Assembly (NCBI GenBank): GCA_947475465.1
Contig: CANJLK010000010.1
Location: 22,454-86,453, forward strand
Reading direction: 5' to 3'
Origin: Caulobacteraceae bacterium
GTDB taxonomy: Bacteria > Pseudomonadota > Alphaproteobacteria > Caulobacterales > Caulobacteraceae
Length of the DNA: 64,000 nucleotides
Shown here: piece by piece, positions 11,657-21,279 of the stretch
Layout of the letters: the number at the start of each line of letters is the position of its first letter
Position numbering within the stretch: the stretch's first letter is position 1
Translations under genes and position numbers: made by a program
The notes under the pieces: generated by a model
Seen by the model: the letters and a program-made list of their open reading frames with translations, nothing else
Databases searched by the model: none
Told to the model about the DNA's origin: nothing

Positions 11657-11803
11657 GCGCCCAGCATCCGGCCAACAAGGCCGCCAGACAATCGACAGGG
11701 GTCGGATTCCTGTTTCTGGCCCGTCATGTTGCGTCGCAATATCGCCTTGCTGCGGTCGCACACGACCGCCCAGACCTCGCTCACGCGCCGGATCGACTGA
11801 ACA

Positions 11804-12955
11804 TTGACCTCACCAGGCCGCCTCCGTGTCCTCGTTCTGCAAGGCGGCGGCGCGCTGGGAGCCTATCAGGCCGGCGTCTATGAAGCCCTGAACGCGGTAG
11901 GCGCCGAGCCCGACTGGATCGCCGGCATCTCCATCGGAGCCGTCAATGCCGCCCTGATCGCCGGCAACCCCCCGGAGCTCCGCCTCTCGCGCCTGCATGA
12001 GTTCTGGGAACTGGTGACGTCGCAATGGCAACTGGGCCTGCAGACCCGCGTCGACAGCCTTCGCGGCATGCTGGGCGACGCCCAGGTCGGCTGGGTGGCG
12101 GCGACCGGAATCCCGGGCTTCTTCACCCCTCGGATTCTCTCACCCCTGCTGTTTCCGGGCGCCGGGACCGGCGACGTGAGCTTCTATGACACCACGCCGC
12201 TACGCGCGACGCTGGAGCGGCTGGTCGACTTCGACCGTATCAACTCCGGCGATGTCCGGCTGAGTGTTGGGGCGGTCAATGTGAAGACCGGCAATTTCGC
12301 CTATTTCGACAACACCCACCAGAAGATCGGGCCGGAGCACATCATGGCCTCCGGGGCCTTGCCGCCCGGCTTCCCGCCCGTGGAGATTGACGGCGATTGG
12401 TACTGGGACGGAGGGTTGGTGTCGAACACCCCTCTGGAATACGTCCTGGACGAGGAAACGGCCAAGGACCTGCTCATCTACCAGGTTGACCTTTTCAGCG
12501 CGCGTGGACCCCTGCCCCGTAGCGTGCAGGAAGCCGCCGAACGCGAAAAGGACATCCGCTTCTCCAGCCGGACGCGCCTGAACACCGACGCGCAGCTGCG
12601 CATTCACCGACTGAAGGCCAGCCTGGCCGCGCTTCTTAAGAGCCTCCCGCCCGAGCGGGCGCTCGATCCGGATATCCGGCTGCTGGACGATTTTTCGAAG
12701 GAGAATTCGATCACCGTCGTTCAGCTCATCTACCGCGACCGCGCCTACGAAGGCGCGTTCAAGGACGCCGAATTCTCGCGCCAGACCATGTTGGATCACT
12801 GGAAGTCCGGCGTTACCGACGGCGCGCGCTACTGCGCCCACCCGGAACACCAGGCCTACCCGCCCGCTCCAGGCGGGGCCCTGGCCATCGATCCCGGTCT
12901 CGAAGCCCAATCCCAAAGCCAAGCCAACAACTCAGCCAAGGACGCCCAGCCATGA
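11804..12955 (+). CDS. Patatin-like phospholipase family protein (DUF3734 type)
   Basis: This is a 383-residue serine hydrolase of the patatin family. LVLQGGGALGAYQAGVYEAL is the oxyanion-hole glycine motif, GISIGAVNAA is the G-x-S-x-G nucleophile elbow, and WDGGLVSNTPLEYV supplies the D-G-G catalytic aspartate. The C-terminal part fits the DUF3734 extension seen in relatives linked to polyhydroxybutyrate genes. The stop codon TGA at 11798-11800 lies in frame just before TTG 11804, and no other plausible start precedes the glycine motif, so TTG is the likely start. It overlaps the next gene by ATGA. Confidence 0.92.
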   Translation: MTSPGRLRVLVLQGGGALGAYQAGVYEALNAVGAEPDWIAGISIGAVNAALIAGNPPELRLSRLHEFWELVTSQWQLGLQTRVDSLRGMLGDAQVGWVAATGIPGFFTPRILSPLLFPGAGTGDVSFYDTTPLRATLERLVDFDRINSGDVRLSVGAVNVKTGNFAYFDNTHQKIGPEHIMASGALPPGFPPVEIDGDWYWDGGLVSNTPLEYVLDEETAKDLLIYQVDLFSARGPLPRSVQEAAEREKDIRFSSRTRLNTDAQLRIHRLKASLAALLKSLPPERALDPDIRLLDDFSKENSITVVQLIYRDRAYEGAFKDAEFSRQTMLDHWKSGVTDGARYCAHPEHQAYPPAPGGALAIDPGLEAQSQSQANNSAKDAQP

Positions 12956-13737
12956 CCCTCAAGTCCAAGACCGCCGTCGTCACCGGCTCGACCAGCGGCA
13001 TCGGCCTGGCTATCGCCCGCGCCCTGGCCGCGGAGGGCGCCAACATCGTCATCAACGGCTTCGGCAAGGCGCAGGACATCGAAAAGGAACGCGCCGGCAT
13101 CGAGGCCGATTTCGGCGTCAGGTGCGCCTACTCGCCCGCCGACATGACCAAGCCCGCCGACATCGCCGACATGATCGCCTTCGCCGAACAGACCTTCGGC
13201 TCGGTCGATGTCCTGGTGAACAACGCCGGCGTCCAATTCGTCTCGCCGATCGAGGACTTCCCCATCGAGAAATGGGACCAGATCATCGCCATCAACCTGA
13301 CCAGCGCCTTCCACGCCATCCGCGCGGCGGTTCCGGGGATGAAGGCGCGTGGCTGGGGCAGGATCATCTCCACCGCCTCGGCCCACAGCCTGGTCGCCTC
13401 GCCGTTCAAGGCCGCCTACGTCTCCGCCAAGCACGGCCTGGCGGGCCTGACCAAGACCGTCGCGCTGGAACTGGCGACCTTCGGGATCACGGTCAACTGC
13501 GTCAGCCCCGGCTACGTCTGGACCCCTCTGGTCGAGGGCCAGATCCCCGACACCATGAAGGCCCGCGGCATGACCCGCGAGCAGGTCATGAACGACGTCC
13601 TCCTGGCCGGCCAGCCCACCAAGCAGTTCGTCACCGCCGAGGAGGTCGCCGCCACCATGGTCTTCCTCTGCAGCGACGCGGCCAAACAGATCACCGGGAC
13701 CAACATCTCCGTCGACGGCGGCTGGACGGCGCAATAA
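12952..13737 (+). CDS. bdhA: 3-hydroxybutyrate dehydrogenase
   Basis: This NAD-dependent short-chain dehydrogenase of 261 residues oxidises 3-hydroxybutyrate to acetoacetate, a step in polyhydroxybutyrate use. It shows the Rossmann TGSTSGIG motif, LVNNAGVQF, the catalytic Ser in STASAHSLVASPFK, and the Y-x-x-x-K in AAYVSAKHGLAG. The AHSLVASPFKAAY and PGYVWTPLVEGQIPD segments are typical of this enzyme rather than of general SDRs. Its start overlaps the patatin stop by 4 bases. The pairing suggests that the patatin protein helps release the 3-hydroxybutyrate substrate, which is inference. Confidence 0.93.
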   Translation: MTLKSKTAVVTGSTSGIGLAIARALAAEGANIVINGFGKAQDIEKERAGIEADFGVRCAYSPADMTKPADIADMIAFAEQTFGSVDVLVNNAGVQFVSPIEDFPIEKWDQIIAINLTSAFHAIRAAVPGMKARGWGRIISTASAHSLVASPFKAAYVSAKHGLAGLTKTVALELATFGITVNCVSPGYVWTPLVEGQIPDTMKARGMTREQVMNDVLLAGQPTKQFVTAEEVAATMVFLCSDAAKQITGTNISVDGGWTAQ

Positions 13738-13886
13738 GGCGGGACCCGGGCTGACGCGCTCCCCCCCGGTCCGCGCCGCGACGAAGTTAAGCTGACAGTT
13801 CCAATCGCGCTCGTTAGTCTCGCGTTCAAATATCATGGCGCCGCGGCCGGGCTGGCGTGGACACCATGAATAAGCGGGAGGGAGCC

Positions 13887-15839
13887 ATGGGTCTGGAGTC
13901 TCGCAATGGGGCGAACGACGTCCACCGTCGGGACGCTTTGAAACTCGGTGCGGCCGGCGCTGTGCTTCTAGGCGCGGGTGCGGCCGCATCCGCCAATGCA
14001 GCCCAGGCCGAGCGGGCGTCTTCCTTCGGGGTCTACAAAGGATATTCGGAGCCGAAGTACGACGGCTGGGTGCGGACGTCGCAATATGTGCCGGTGCGCG
14101 ATGGCGTGCGGCTGGCAGTCGACGTCTTCCGGCCGACCATCGGGGGCCGCGTCGAGACCGCGCCGCTGCCCGTCGTCTGGACGGCCAAGCGCTATCTGCG
14201 GGCGACCATACTTCCGAGCGGCGGGTTGACGGACATGCTGACGCCCGCACCCCCGCCGGGCGTCCAGGCGGCGTCGGACCAGGGGGGGACCCCGCGCCGG
14301 TTGATCGCGCATGGCTATGTGTTGGCCTCGGCCGATATGCGCGGCACCGGGGCGTCTTTCGGCAACTGGTCGGAGTGCAGCGATCCGGCGTCCACGAACG
14401 ACTGCTTCGACATCATGGAATGGTTCGCAGCCCAGCCGTGGTGCAACGGCAAGTGCGGGATGATCGGCGCCTCGTACGAAGGCCGGATGCAGCTCAACGC
14501 GGCGGCTTCCGGCTCGCCCCGCCTCAAGGCCATCATGCCGGAGGTGTCGCCCTACGACTGGTACGACATCGTCCATGAGGGCGGGGCCTATTCCAAGGGT
14601 TTCCAGGGCATCGAGACGATTTTCCGCGCCTGCGATGTCAACACTCCGATCGCGCCGGTGGACGACGATCCGAAGCGGATTCTGGTGGCTGAGGCCTCCA
14701 AGATCCATGACCAGGGCAACGACTACAGCGCGACCTCGGGCAGGCTTCGGTTCCGCGACAGCAAGAACGCCCACGGCGTGGCGCAGTGGATCGAGCGAAG
14801 CGGCGAGGCCATCGTGCCGCACATCGCCGCCTCGGGCGTCGCCACCTATCACACCAGCGGGTTCTTCGCCCGCGTCGGCCTCGACCAGCTGCTGTGGTTC
14901 TCGAACCTGGCGCGCTCCAGCTCCGGCAAGCGCCACCGCATCTGGATGGGCCCCTGGCCACAGGGCGGGGTGCAGGGCACGGGCGGCGCGGCGACCCAGA
15001 CATGGACCACCGAGGCGCACCGGTTCTTCGACTATTGGCTCAAGGACATCGACAACGGCATCATGGACGAACCGCCGGTCGTCTACAGCGTGCAGAACTC
15101 GACGCTGGACCGCACCGGCAACACCTGGCGCACCGCGGACTCCTGGCCGATCGAGGGCGCCCGCACGGAGGACTTCTTCCTGCATCCCGGGTCGGGCGAC
15201 GGCAACGGAGTCTCAGTGAACGACGGCCGCCTGGCGGCTGGCCAGGGCGCGCCGAAAAAGGAGGGCGCCGACGCGCTCACCATCGACTACAAGCTCGCCC
15301 CGCCGCAGGGCGACCATTCGCCGTTCAGCAGCAAGGCTGGCCCCGGCAAGCCGTTCAATGAGTGGGACGCGCATACCCTGACCTACACCACCGCGCCGCT
15401 GGAAAAGGACCTGGAGGTGGTCGGCCATCCCGTCCTTCGCCTCCACGTGTCGTCGAGCGGACCCGACGCCGACATCACCGTGCACATCGAGGACGTCGAT
15501 CCCGCCGGCGTCTCCACCTTCGTGACCCGCCGGGCCATCCGGGTTTCCCACCGCCACACCGAGGATCCGCCCGGCTACTGGTTCGATCTCCCCTGGCATC
15601 CCCATACCGAGGCCACAGTCGCGCCGATCCCAAGCGGTAAGACGGTGGAAGTCGCCCTGGACTTCATGCCCACCGCCTACCGCTTCCGCGCAGGCCATCG
15701 CATCCGGCTCAATGTGGCGGGCTCCGACGCCGACTACATCCTCAGCGCAGGCATCGATCCGCCCAAGTCGATCAGCGTCCACCATGGCGGGGCGCACCAA
15801 TCCCGACTTTCGCTGCCTGTTGCATCCAGCTCAACCTGA
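13887..15839 (+). CDS. CocE/NonD-family hydrolase with Tat signal
   Basis: This is a 650-residue X-Pro dipeptidyl-peptidase/cocaine-esterase type protein. A twin-arginine leader (HRRDALKLGAAGAVLLGAGA, ending near AANAAQA) points to folded export to the periplasm. The alpha/beta-hydrolase domain has MIGASYEGRMQ with the nucleophilic serine, and a C-terminal jelly-roll domain (LEVVGHPVLRLHVSSSGPDAD) is present. The usual G-W-Y-D and G-P-W-x-H regions read SGFFA and GPWPQ, so the catalytic Asp and His may be lost. ATG 13887 is chosen because GGGAGG lies just upstream; GTG 13857 and ATG 13866 are in frame but lack a site. Confidence 0.9.
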   Translation: MGLESRNGANDVHRRDALKLGAAGAVLLGAGAAASANAAQAERASSFGVYKGYSEPKYDGWVRTSQYVPVRDGVRLAVDVFRPTIGGRVETAPLPVVWTAKRYLRATILPSGGLTDMLTPAPPPGVQAASDQGGTPRRLIAHGYVLASADMRGTGASFGNWSECSDPASTNDCFDIMEWFAAQPWCNGKCGMIGASYEGRMQLNAAASGSPRLKAIMPEVSPYDWYDIVHEGGAYSKGFQGIETIFRACDVNTPIAPVDDDPKRILVAEASKIHDQGNDYSATSGRLRFRDSKNAHGVAQWIERSGEAIVPHIAASGVATYHTSGFFARVGLDQLLWFSNLARSSSGKRHRIWMGPWPQGGVQGTGGAATQTWTTEAHRFFDYWLKDIDNGIMDEPPVVYSVQNSTLDRTGNTWRTADSWPIEGARTEDFFLHPGSGDGNGVSVNDGRLAAGQGAPKKEGADALTIDYKLAPPQGDHSPFSSKAGPGKPFNEWDAHTLTYTTAPLEKDLEVVGHPVLRLHVSSSGPDADITVHIEDVDPAGVSTFVTRRAIRVSHRHTEDPPGYWFDLPWHPHTEATVAPIPSGKTVEVALDFMPTAYRFRAGHRIRLNVAGSDADYILSAGIDPPKSISVHHGGAHQSRLSLPVASSST

Positions 15840-16006
15840 GCCATCTTGCGGCGACCATGGTCGGGATCTGGAGGCGTGGTGCAAGGCCCCTTCGCCCACG
15901 GCAAGCGGCGGCTGGACCGCTCAACAGGGGCCGCCGCCGGCGGTCGCCCTTCCGCCAGGCCGCGCCGCCAACTATCCTGTGAAACCCTGGCGTGGAGGGT
16001 TACGGC

Positions 16007-16537
16007 TTGGCGAAGCTCGTCTTTGGAATGAACGTCTCGCTCGACGGCTTCGTCGATCACATGGAATTCGGGCCCAGCCCGGTCCTCTTTCGCCACTTCG
16101 TCGAGCAGGCGCGGGGCCTGACGGGCAGTCTCTACGGCCGGCGCCTCTACGAAATCATGAGCTATTGGGATGAAGATGACCCCGGCTGGGGCGCGCCGGA
16201 ACGCGAATTCGCGGCCGGCTGGCGGCGCCAGCACAAGTGGGTCGCATCACACACCCTGACGTCCGTCAGCCCCAACGCCACCCTCATCGAGGGCGACCTC
16301 GAGACGGCGGTCCGGGCGCTGAAGGCGGAGCAGCCCGGAGAGATCGAAGCCGGGGGACCGAACCTGGCGCGAACCCTCACCGAACTGGGCCTGATCGACG
16401 AGTACTGGATTTACCTTCACCCCGTCGTGCTTGGCAAAGGTGCGCCGTTCTTCGCCGGCCCCCGCCCGCCGCTGCGCCTTGCAGCCAACGAGCTGATCGA
16501 CGAGAACATCCTAAAGCTGACCTACGTGTCGGCCTGA
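16007..16537 (+). CDS. DHFR/RibD C-terminal-like reductase
   Basis: This is a 176-residue single-domain protein of the RibD C-terminal (dihydrofolate-reductase-like) superfamily. It shows the opening LVFGMNVSLDGFVDHMEFGP, LYGRRLYEIMSYW, and the closing IEAGGPNLARTLTELGLIDEYWIYLHPVVLGKG that forms the nucleotide-binding sheet. Such stand-alone proteins are predicted NADPH reductases of unknown substrate. TTG 16007 is the chosen start because GGAGG lies 8 bases upstream; GTG 15992 has no site and ATG 16028 cuts into the first strand. The dienelactone hydrolase gene follows after 48 bases. Confidence 0.85.
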   Translation: MAKLVFGMNVSLDGFVDHMEFGPSPVLFRHFVEQARGLTGSLYGRRLYEIMSYWDEDDPGWGAPEREFAAGWRRQHKWVASHTLTSVSPNATLIEGDLETAVRALKAEQPGEIEAGGPNLARTLTELGLIDEYWIYLHPVVLGKGAPFFAGPRPPLRLAANELIDENILKLTYVSA

Positions 16538-16585
16538 GCCGTCAGGCTGAGGCCGCAAGGCGACAAGGACCCCGGGGAGAACCAG

Positions 16586-17323
16586 ATGAGCCAGGAACAG
16601 GTCACCCTTCAAGCCCCTGACGGCCCATGCAAAGCCTATGTCCTCACCCCGGGGGGTGCTGGGCCCTGGCCCGCTGTGATCTTTTACATGGACGCCTTCG
16701 GCCTGCGGCCCGGCATGGTCCAGATGGCCACCCACATAGCCAGCCAGGGCTACGTCGTCCTGCTGCCCGATCTTTACTATCGCTATGGCGCCTACGGCCC
16801 CTTCGAGCCCAAGGAGGTCATGAAGGGCGACTTCCGCGCCGTCATCGGCCCGATGATGGGCAGCACCAACAACCACAAGGCCGCCGAGGACACCGGCGCC
16901 TTCATCGCCTACCTCGACAGCCGTCCTGACGTATCGGAGGCCAAGATCGGGACCGTCGGCTTCTGCATGGGCGGCGGCATGGCGCTCAGCGCCGCGGCCT
17001 ACTATCCGGACCGCATCGGGGCCGCGGCCAGCTTCCACGGCGGCAACCTGGCCAGCGACCTGCCCGTCAGCCCGCACCTGCTGCTCGATAAGATGAAAGC
17101 CGAGCTCTACATCGGCGTCGCCGACAACGACGCCAGCTATCCGCCGGAAATGGGCGTGCGGTTCGAGGCCGCCGCCAAGGACGCGGGCGTCACCTACCGG
17201 AGCGAACTCTACGCGGGCAAGGCGCACGGCTGGATGAAACCCGACATGCCGGTCTACGACGCCCCGGCCGCCGAACGCGGCTGGACCGAGCTGTTCGCCC
17301 TCTACGGCCGCGCGCTCGTCTAG
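16586..17323 (+). CDS. Dienelactone hydrolase family protein
   Basis: This is a 245-residue cytosolic alpha/beta hydrolase. The triad of the dienelactone hydrolase family is visible: nucleophilic cysteine in VGFCMGGGMAL, aspartate in VADNDASYPPE, and histidine in AGKAHGWMKPD. Characterised members hydrolyse dienelactone in chloroaromatic breakdown, but many are carboxylesterases of unknown substrate, and no aromatic-degradation genes are nearby. GGGGAGA precedes the ATG. It is convergent with the PEBP gene, 40 bases apart. Confidence 0.93.
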   Translation: MSQEQVTLQAPDGPCKAYVLTPGGAGPWPAVIFYMDAFGLRPGMVQMATHIASQGYVVLLPDLYYRYGAYGPFEPKEVMKGDFRAVIGPMMGSTNNHKAAEDTGAFIAYLDSRPDVSEAKIGTVGFCMGGGMALSAAAYYPDRIGAAASFHGGNLASDLPVSPHLLLDKMKAELYIGVADNDASYPPEMGVRFEAAAKDAGVTYRSELYAGKAHGWMKPDMPVYDAPAAERGWTELFALYGRALV

Positions 17324-17363
17324 AGACGGTCCATCCGGCCAACTTCGCCCCGACGCCCCAATG

Positions 17364-17945
17364 CTATTCCGGCGCGCGGCCCAGGCCCACGATTTCACCG
17401 CTGGCCAATACATGGCCCTTCATCGCCGCCATCATGGCGGAGGGTTCCTCGCCGGGATCGGCCAGCACCTTGTCCAGCGCGAAGACCTGGAAGTGATAGT
17501 GGTGCTTCGGCCCCGGCGGCGTGCGCGGGCCCAGATAGGCGTGGGCCGCGCCCTTGAAGCTCGGGCCATAGGCGGCGCCGGCCGGCGGCTCCGTCATGCC
17601 GGCATCCAGGCTGGTGATGGTCGGCGGCGCCTTCAGCAGGGTCCAGTGCACCAGGGGCCCGCTTGGGCGATGGACATCGGTATCCTGCATGATCACCGCG
17701 TAGGATTTCGTCGCGGCCGGACCCTTGCTCCAGGCTAGGCCCGGAAAGCTGTTGGCGCGGTACTGGGTGTTCTCAAACGGGATGTCGCCGTCGGCGCCGA
17801 AGGCCGGCGAGGTCACGACAAGTGGCTTGGCGATCGCGGGCTTCAAAAGGCCGATCGCCGGGCCGATGGCGGCCTGAGCCCAGCCCACGCCTGGGCATGC
17901 GACGGCGATCAGGGTGGCGGCAAGCGCCATAGCGGGGGTTTTCAT
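17364..17945 (-). CDS. YbhB/YbcL (PEBP) family protein, secreted
   Basis: This is a 193-residue protein of the phosphatidylethanolamine-binding/Raf-kinase-inhibitor-like family. [20 protein letters not shown] is a signal peptide, so the protein is probably periplasmic. Family motifs are [34 protein letters not shown] with PLVHWTLL, and [22 protein letters not shown]. The bacterial family has no agreed function. It is divergent from trpG, with about 107 bases between them. Confidence 0.92.
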   Translation of the reverse strand: MKTPAMALAATLIAVACPGVGWAQAAIGPAIGLLKPAIAKPLVVTSPAFGADGDIPFENTQYRANSFPGLAWSKGPAATKSYAVIMQDTDVHRPSGPLVHWTLLKAPPTITSLDAGMTEPPAGAAYGPSFKGAAHAYLGPRTPPGPKHHYHFQVFALDKVLADPGEEPSAMMAAMKGHVLASGEIVGLGRAPE

Positions 17946-18052
17946 CGCAAGGTCTCATGGCTGGCTGGATGGGCCCATACAGTCTACGCCACCCGCACCC
18001 CCTTGCCAGACCCCGTGGCCAACACCGATATAGGCCCCGACGAGGGGCCCCC

Positions 18053-18643
18053 ATGATCCTGGTGATCGATAACTACGACAGCTTCACCTACAACCTGGTT
18101 CACTACCTCAATGAACTGGGCGCGGAGACGGTCGTCGTGCGCAACGATGCGCTGAGCGTCGGCGAGGCGCTCCGGCTGAAACCGCAGGGCGTATTGCTGT
18201 CGCCGGGCCCCAAGACACCCAACGAGGCAGGCATCTGCCTGGCCCTGCTCGCAGCCGCCCCCGCCGACCTGCCGATCTTCGGCGTTTGCCTGGGCCACCA
18301 GGCCATCGGCCAGGCCTATGGCGGCGAGGTGATCCACGCCAAGGCCCTGATGCATGGCAAGACCAGCCAGATCCATCACAGCGGCAAGGGCGTGTTCGCC
18401 GGGCTGAAGAACCCCTTCACGGCCACGCGCTATCACAGCCTGTCGGTGGAAAAGGAGCACCTTCCAGCCGAGCTCGAGGTGACTGCCTGGACCGAGGATG
18501 GCGAGATCATGGGCGTCCAGCACAGGACCCGGCCAGTGCATGGGGTGCAGTTCCACCCGGAATCCATCGCCACCGAATGCGGCCACGAGCTGTTGGCCAA
18601 CTTCCTCGACATCGCCGGCGTAAAGCGCCTGGCCGACGCCTGA
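18053..18643 (+). CDS. trpG: Anthranilate synthase component II (glutamine amidotransferase)
   Basis: TrpG hydrolyses glutamine and passes ammonia to TrpE for anthranilate synthesis. The 196-residue class I amidotransferase begins [19 protein letters not shown]. It has the nucleophilic cysteine in [12 protein letters not shown] and the His-Glu pair in [12 protein letters not shown]. TrpG can also serve as PabA for 4-aminobenzoate in some bacteria; this cannot be excluded here. It opens the trpG-trpD-trpC run, with 6 bases to trpD. Confidence 0.97.
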   Translation: MILVIDNYDSFTYNLVHYLNELGAETVVVRNDALSVGEALRLKPQGVLLSPGPKTPNEAGICLALLAAAPADLPIFGVCLGHQAIGQAYGGEVIHAKALMHGKTSQIHHSGKGVFAGLKNPFTATRYHSLSVEKEHLPAELEVTAWTEDGEIMGVQHRTRPVHGVQFHPESIATECGHELLANFLDIAGVKRLADA

Positions 18644-18649
18644 CGCCCC

Positions 18650-19663
18650 GTGTCTGAAGCCTTCAAGCCGCTTCTCGGCCTCCTGGCGGACGGCGGGACC
18701 TTGTCGGGCGAGACCGCCGACGAGTTCTTCGCCGCCTGCCTGCGCGGCGAACCCAGCCCCGCCCAGGTCGGCGCGGCGCTGACCGCCATGCGCATGCGCG
18801 GCGAGACCCTGGGCGAGATCGTCGCCTGCGCGCGAGCCATGCGCGCCGCCGCGATCCGGCTGCAGCCGCCCTACCCCACGATCGATGTTTGCGGCACAGG
18901 CGGCGACGGCCTTCACACCTTGAACATCTCCACCGCCGTGGGCTTCGTGGCCGCCGGCGGCGGCCTCAAGGTCGCCAAGCACGGCAATCGCGCCCTCTCC
19001 TCGAAGTCGGGCGCGGCCGACGTCCTCACCGAGCTGGGCGTGGACGTCAGCGCCCCGGCGGCGAAACAGCTCAAGGCCCTCGACGAGGCCGGCATCTGCT
19101 TCCTCTTCGCGCAGGCCCACCACGGGGCCATGCGCCACGTGTCGCCGATCCGCGCCGAGCTCGGCTTCCGGACCATCTTCAACCTGCTGGGCCCCCTGAC
19201 AAATCCCGCCGGCGCCCAGCGCCAGGTGGTCGGCGTCTATGCCGAGCGCTGGGTCGAACGGCTGGCTGAAGCCCTGGCGATCCTGGGCTCCGAGCGGGCC
19301 TGGGTGGTCAATGGCCAGGGGCTCGACGAGATGACCACGACCGGCGAGACGAGCGTCGCCGAGGTCCGCGATGGCCAGGTGCGCCTGTTCACCGTGACCC
19401 CGGAAGCGGTCGGCCTGCCCCGCGCCGCCCTGGCGGACCTGACGGGCGGAACCCCCGAACAGAACGCCCAGGCGCTGCGCCGCCTGCTGGCCGGCGAGAC
19501 GGGCCCCTACCGCGACATCGTCCTGCTCAACACCGCCGCGGCCTTCCTGGTGGCGGACAAGGTCGAGACCCTGCAGGACGGCGTCCGTCTGGCCGGGGCG
19601 GTGATCGACGACGGCCGGGCCCAGGCTTCCCTCGACAAGCTGGTGGAGGTCGCGGGCCTATGA
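18650..19663 (+). CDS. trpD: Anthranilate phosphoribosyltransferase
   Basis: TrpD joins anthranilate to phosphoribosyl pyrophosphate in the second step of tryptophan synthesis. The 337-residue protein has the PRPP site [18 protein letters not shown] and the conserved [22 protein letters not shown]. The H-H-G-A-M-R-H and [17 protein letters not shown] segments form the anthranilate region. Its start is GTG 18650, and it ends in an ATGA overlap with trpC, so the three genes form one operon. Confidence 0.98.
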   Translation: MSEAFKPLLGLLADGGTLSGETADEFFAACLRGEPSPAQVGAALTAMRMRGETLGEIVACARAMRAAAIRLQPPYPTIDVCGTGGDGLHTLNISTAVGFVAAGGGLKVAKHGNRALSSKSGAADVLTELGVDVSAPAAKQLKALDEAGICFLFAQAHHGAMRHVSPIRAELGFRTIFNLLGPLTNPAGAQRQVVGVYAERWVERLAEALAILGSERAWVVNGQGLDEMTTTGETSVAEVRDGQVRLFTVTPEAVGLPRAALADLTGGTPEQNAQALRRLLAGETGPYRDIVLLNTAAAFLVADKVETLQDGVRLAGAVIDDGRAQASLDKLVEVAGL

Positions 19664-20454
19664 GTGACGTCCTGGCGGGGATCGCGGCCTACAAGCGCGA
19701 AGAGGTGGCCCAGCGAAAGGCCGCCCGGCCGCTCGCGCAGGTCGAAGCCGCCGCACGCGAGGCCTCCGAGCCCCGCGGCTTTCGCGCCGCCCTGGAGCGC
19801 GCGCACCGCCCGGGACGCCTGGCCCTGATCGCCGAGATCAAGAAGGCCTCGCCGTCCAAGGGGCTGATCCGCGCGGATTTCGACCCGCCGGCGCTCGCCC
19901 GCGCCTATGAGGACGGGGGTGCGGCCTGCCTCTCCGTGCTCACGGACGGACCAAGCTTCCAGGGCGGCGACGACTATCTGGTGGTGGCCCGCATGGCGGT
20001 GGGCCTGCCCTGCCTGCGAAAGGAGTTCCTGGTCGATCCCTGGCAGGTCGCTGAAAGCCGCGCCCTGGGCGCTGATGCGATCCTGGTGATCATGGCCATG
20101 GTCGACGACACCTTGGCCTCCGACCTCATGGAAGCTGCCGAAGCCCACGGCATGGACGCCCTGGTCGAGGTCCATGACGAGGCCGAGCTGGCCCGGGCGG
20201 CGGCGCTCAAGGCCCGGCTGATCGGGGTCAATAACCGCGACCTGAGGACCTTCGTCACCGACCTGGCGGTCACCGAGCGGCTCGCGGCGCTGGCTCCGCC
20301 CGGCGCCCTGCTGGTCACCGAGAGCGGCATCGCCACCGCCGCCGACGCCGCCCGACTGGAAGGCTGCGGCGCGGGCGCCATGCTGGTCGGCGAAAGCCTC
20401 ATGCGCCAGACCGACGTCGCCAAGGCGACTCGCCTGCTGCTTGGCGACGCCTGA
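19660..20454 (+). CDS. trpC: Indole-3-glycerol phosphate synthase
   Basis: TrpC closes the indole ring to give indole-3-glycerol phosphate. The 264-residue TIM-barrel protein has [20 protein letters not shown] with the catalytic lysines and [13 protein letters not shown]. Further motifs are [22 protein letters not shown], the substrate-binding [11 protein letters not shown], and LLVTESGI. It is the mono-functional form, not fused to TrpF. It overlaps trpD by 4 bases. No trpF, trpB or trpA is in the window. Confidence 0.98.
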   Translation: MSDVLAGIAAYKREEVAQRKAARPLAQVEAAAREASEPRGFRAALERAHRPGRLALIAEIKKASPSKGLIRADFDPPALARAYEDGGAACLSVLTDGPSFQGGDDYLVVARMAVGLPCLRKEFLVDPWQVAESRALGADAILVIMAMVDDTLASDLMEAAEAHGMDALVEVHDEAELARAAALKARLIGVNNRDLRTFVTDLAVTERLAALAPPGALLVTESGIATAADAARLEGCGAGAMLVGESLMRQTDVAKATRLLLGDA

Positions 20455-20507
20455 GTCGGGCGACAGGCTCCGAAAACCGCTGATTTTTCAGAGGCCCGGG
20501 GCGTAAC

Positions 20508-20536
20508 TTGACATTAACCCGGAACACCTAGAGAAC
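20508..20536 (+). promoter_or_regulatory. lexA promoter with overlapping LexA box
   Basis: TTGACA at 20508-20513 is followed by CCTAGAGA at 20527-20534, which resembles the Caulobacter housekeeping -10 (GCTANAWC). The 15-base sequence GAACACCTAGAGAAC at 20522-20536 is GAAC-N7-GAAC, the reverse of the alphaproteobacterial LexA site GTTC-N7-GTTC, and it covers the -10. Bound LexA would block its own promoter. The transcript would carry a leader of about 45-50 bases before the lexA ATG. Confidence 0.85.
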
Positions 20537-20589
20537 ATCGGACAACGTTTGCGCTTTGTTCTCAGGCGCTTTGTTCGAGGTTTCTGGCG

Positions 20590-21279
20590 ATGCTCACTCG
20601 CAAACAGCACGAATTGCTCATGTTCATCCATGAGCGGATCAAGGAAAGCGGCGTCTCGCCCTCCTTCGATGAAATGAAGGAAGCCCTGGACCTGGCTTCC
20701 AAGTCGGGGATCCATCGGCTCATCACCGCCCTTGAGGAGCGCGGCTTCCTGCGCCGGCTGCCCCACCGGGCCCGGGCGCTGGAAGTGGTCAAGCTTCCGC
20801 AACAGGCCACCGCCGCCGCCCCGCCCAAGGGCCGCGCGCCTTTCAAGCCGCAGTTGGTGGACGGCGGCCCCGCCCAGCCGGCCGCCGCCAACGACACCCG
20901 CGACCTGCCGATCCTGGGCAAGATCGCCGCCGGCACGCCGATCGAGGCTATCCAGCAGGAACGCGACCGCATCCCAGTGCCCGAATCCATGTTGGGCGCG
21001 GGCGAACACTTCGTCCTCGAGATCCAGGGAGACTCGATGATCAACGCCGGCATCCTGGACGGTGACTTCGTCGTCATCCGCCGCGGCGACACCGCCACCT
21101 CCGGCGACATCGTCGTGGCCCTGATCCAGGGCGAGGAAGCCACCCTCAAGCGCCTGCGCCGCAAGGGCGCCTCGATCGCCCTTGAGGCCGCCAACCCGGC
21201 CTACGAGACACGCATTTTCGGTCCCGACCAAGTCGCCGTGCAAGGCAAGCTTGTCGGTCTGATCCGCCGGTACCACTGA
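20590..21279 (+). CDS. lexA: SOS repressor LexA
   Basis: LexA represses DNA-damage genes until RecA filaments trigger its self-cleavage. The 229-residue protein begins [20 protein letters not shown], a winged-helix DNA-binding domain with [20 protein letters not shown]. An about 60-residue linker follows. The cleavage site is Ala-Gly in [10 protein letters not shown], the catalytic serine is in [10 protein letters not shown], and the lysine is in [10 protein letters not shown]. Its length is typical of alphaproteobacteria, longer than E. coli LexA. It is autoregulated by the site at 20522-20536. Confidence 0.98.
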   Translation: MLTRKQHELLMFIHERIKESGVSPSFDEMKEALDLASKSGIHRLITALEERGFLRRLPHRARALEVVKLPQQATAAAPPKGRAPFKPQLVDGGPAQPAAANDTRDLPILGKIAAGTPIEAIQQERDRIPVPESMLGAGEHFVLEIQGDSMINAGILDGDFVVIRRGDTATSGDIVVALIQGEEATLKRLRRKGASIALEAANPAYETRIFGPDQVAVQGKLVGLIRRYH

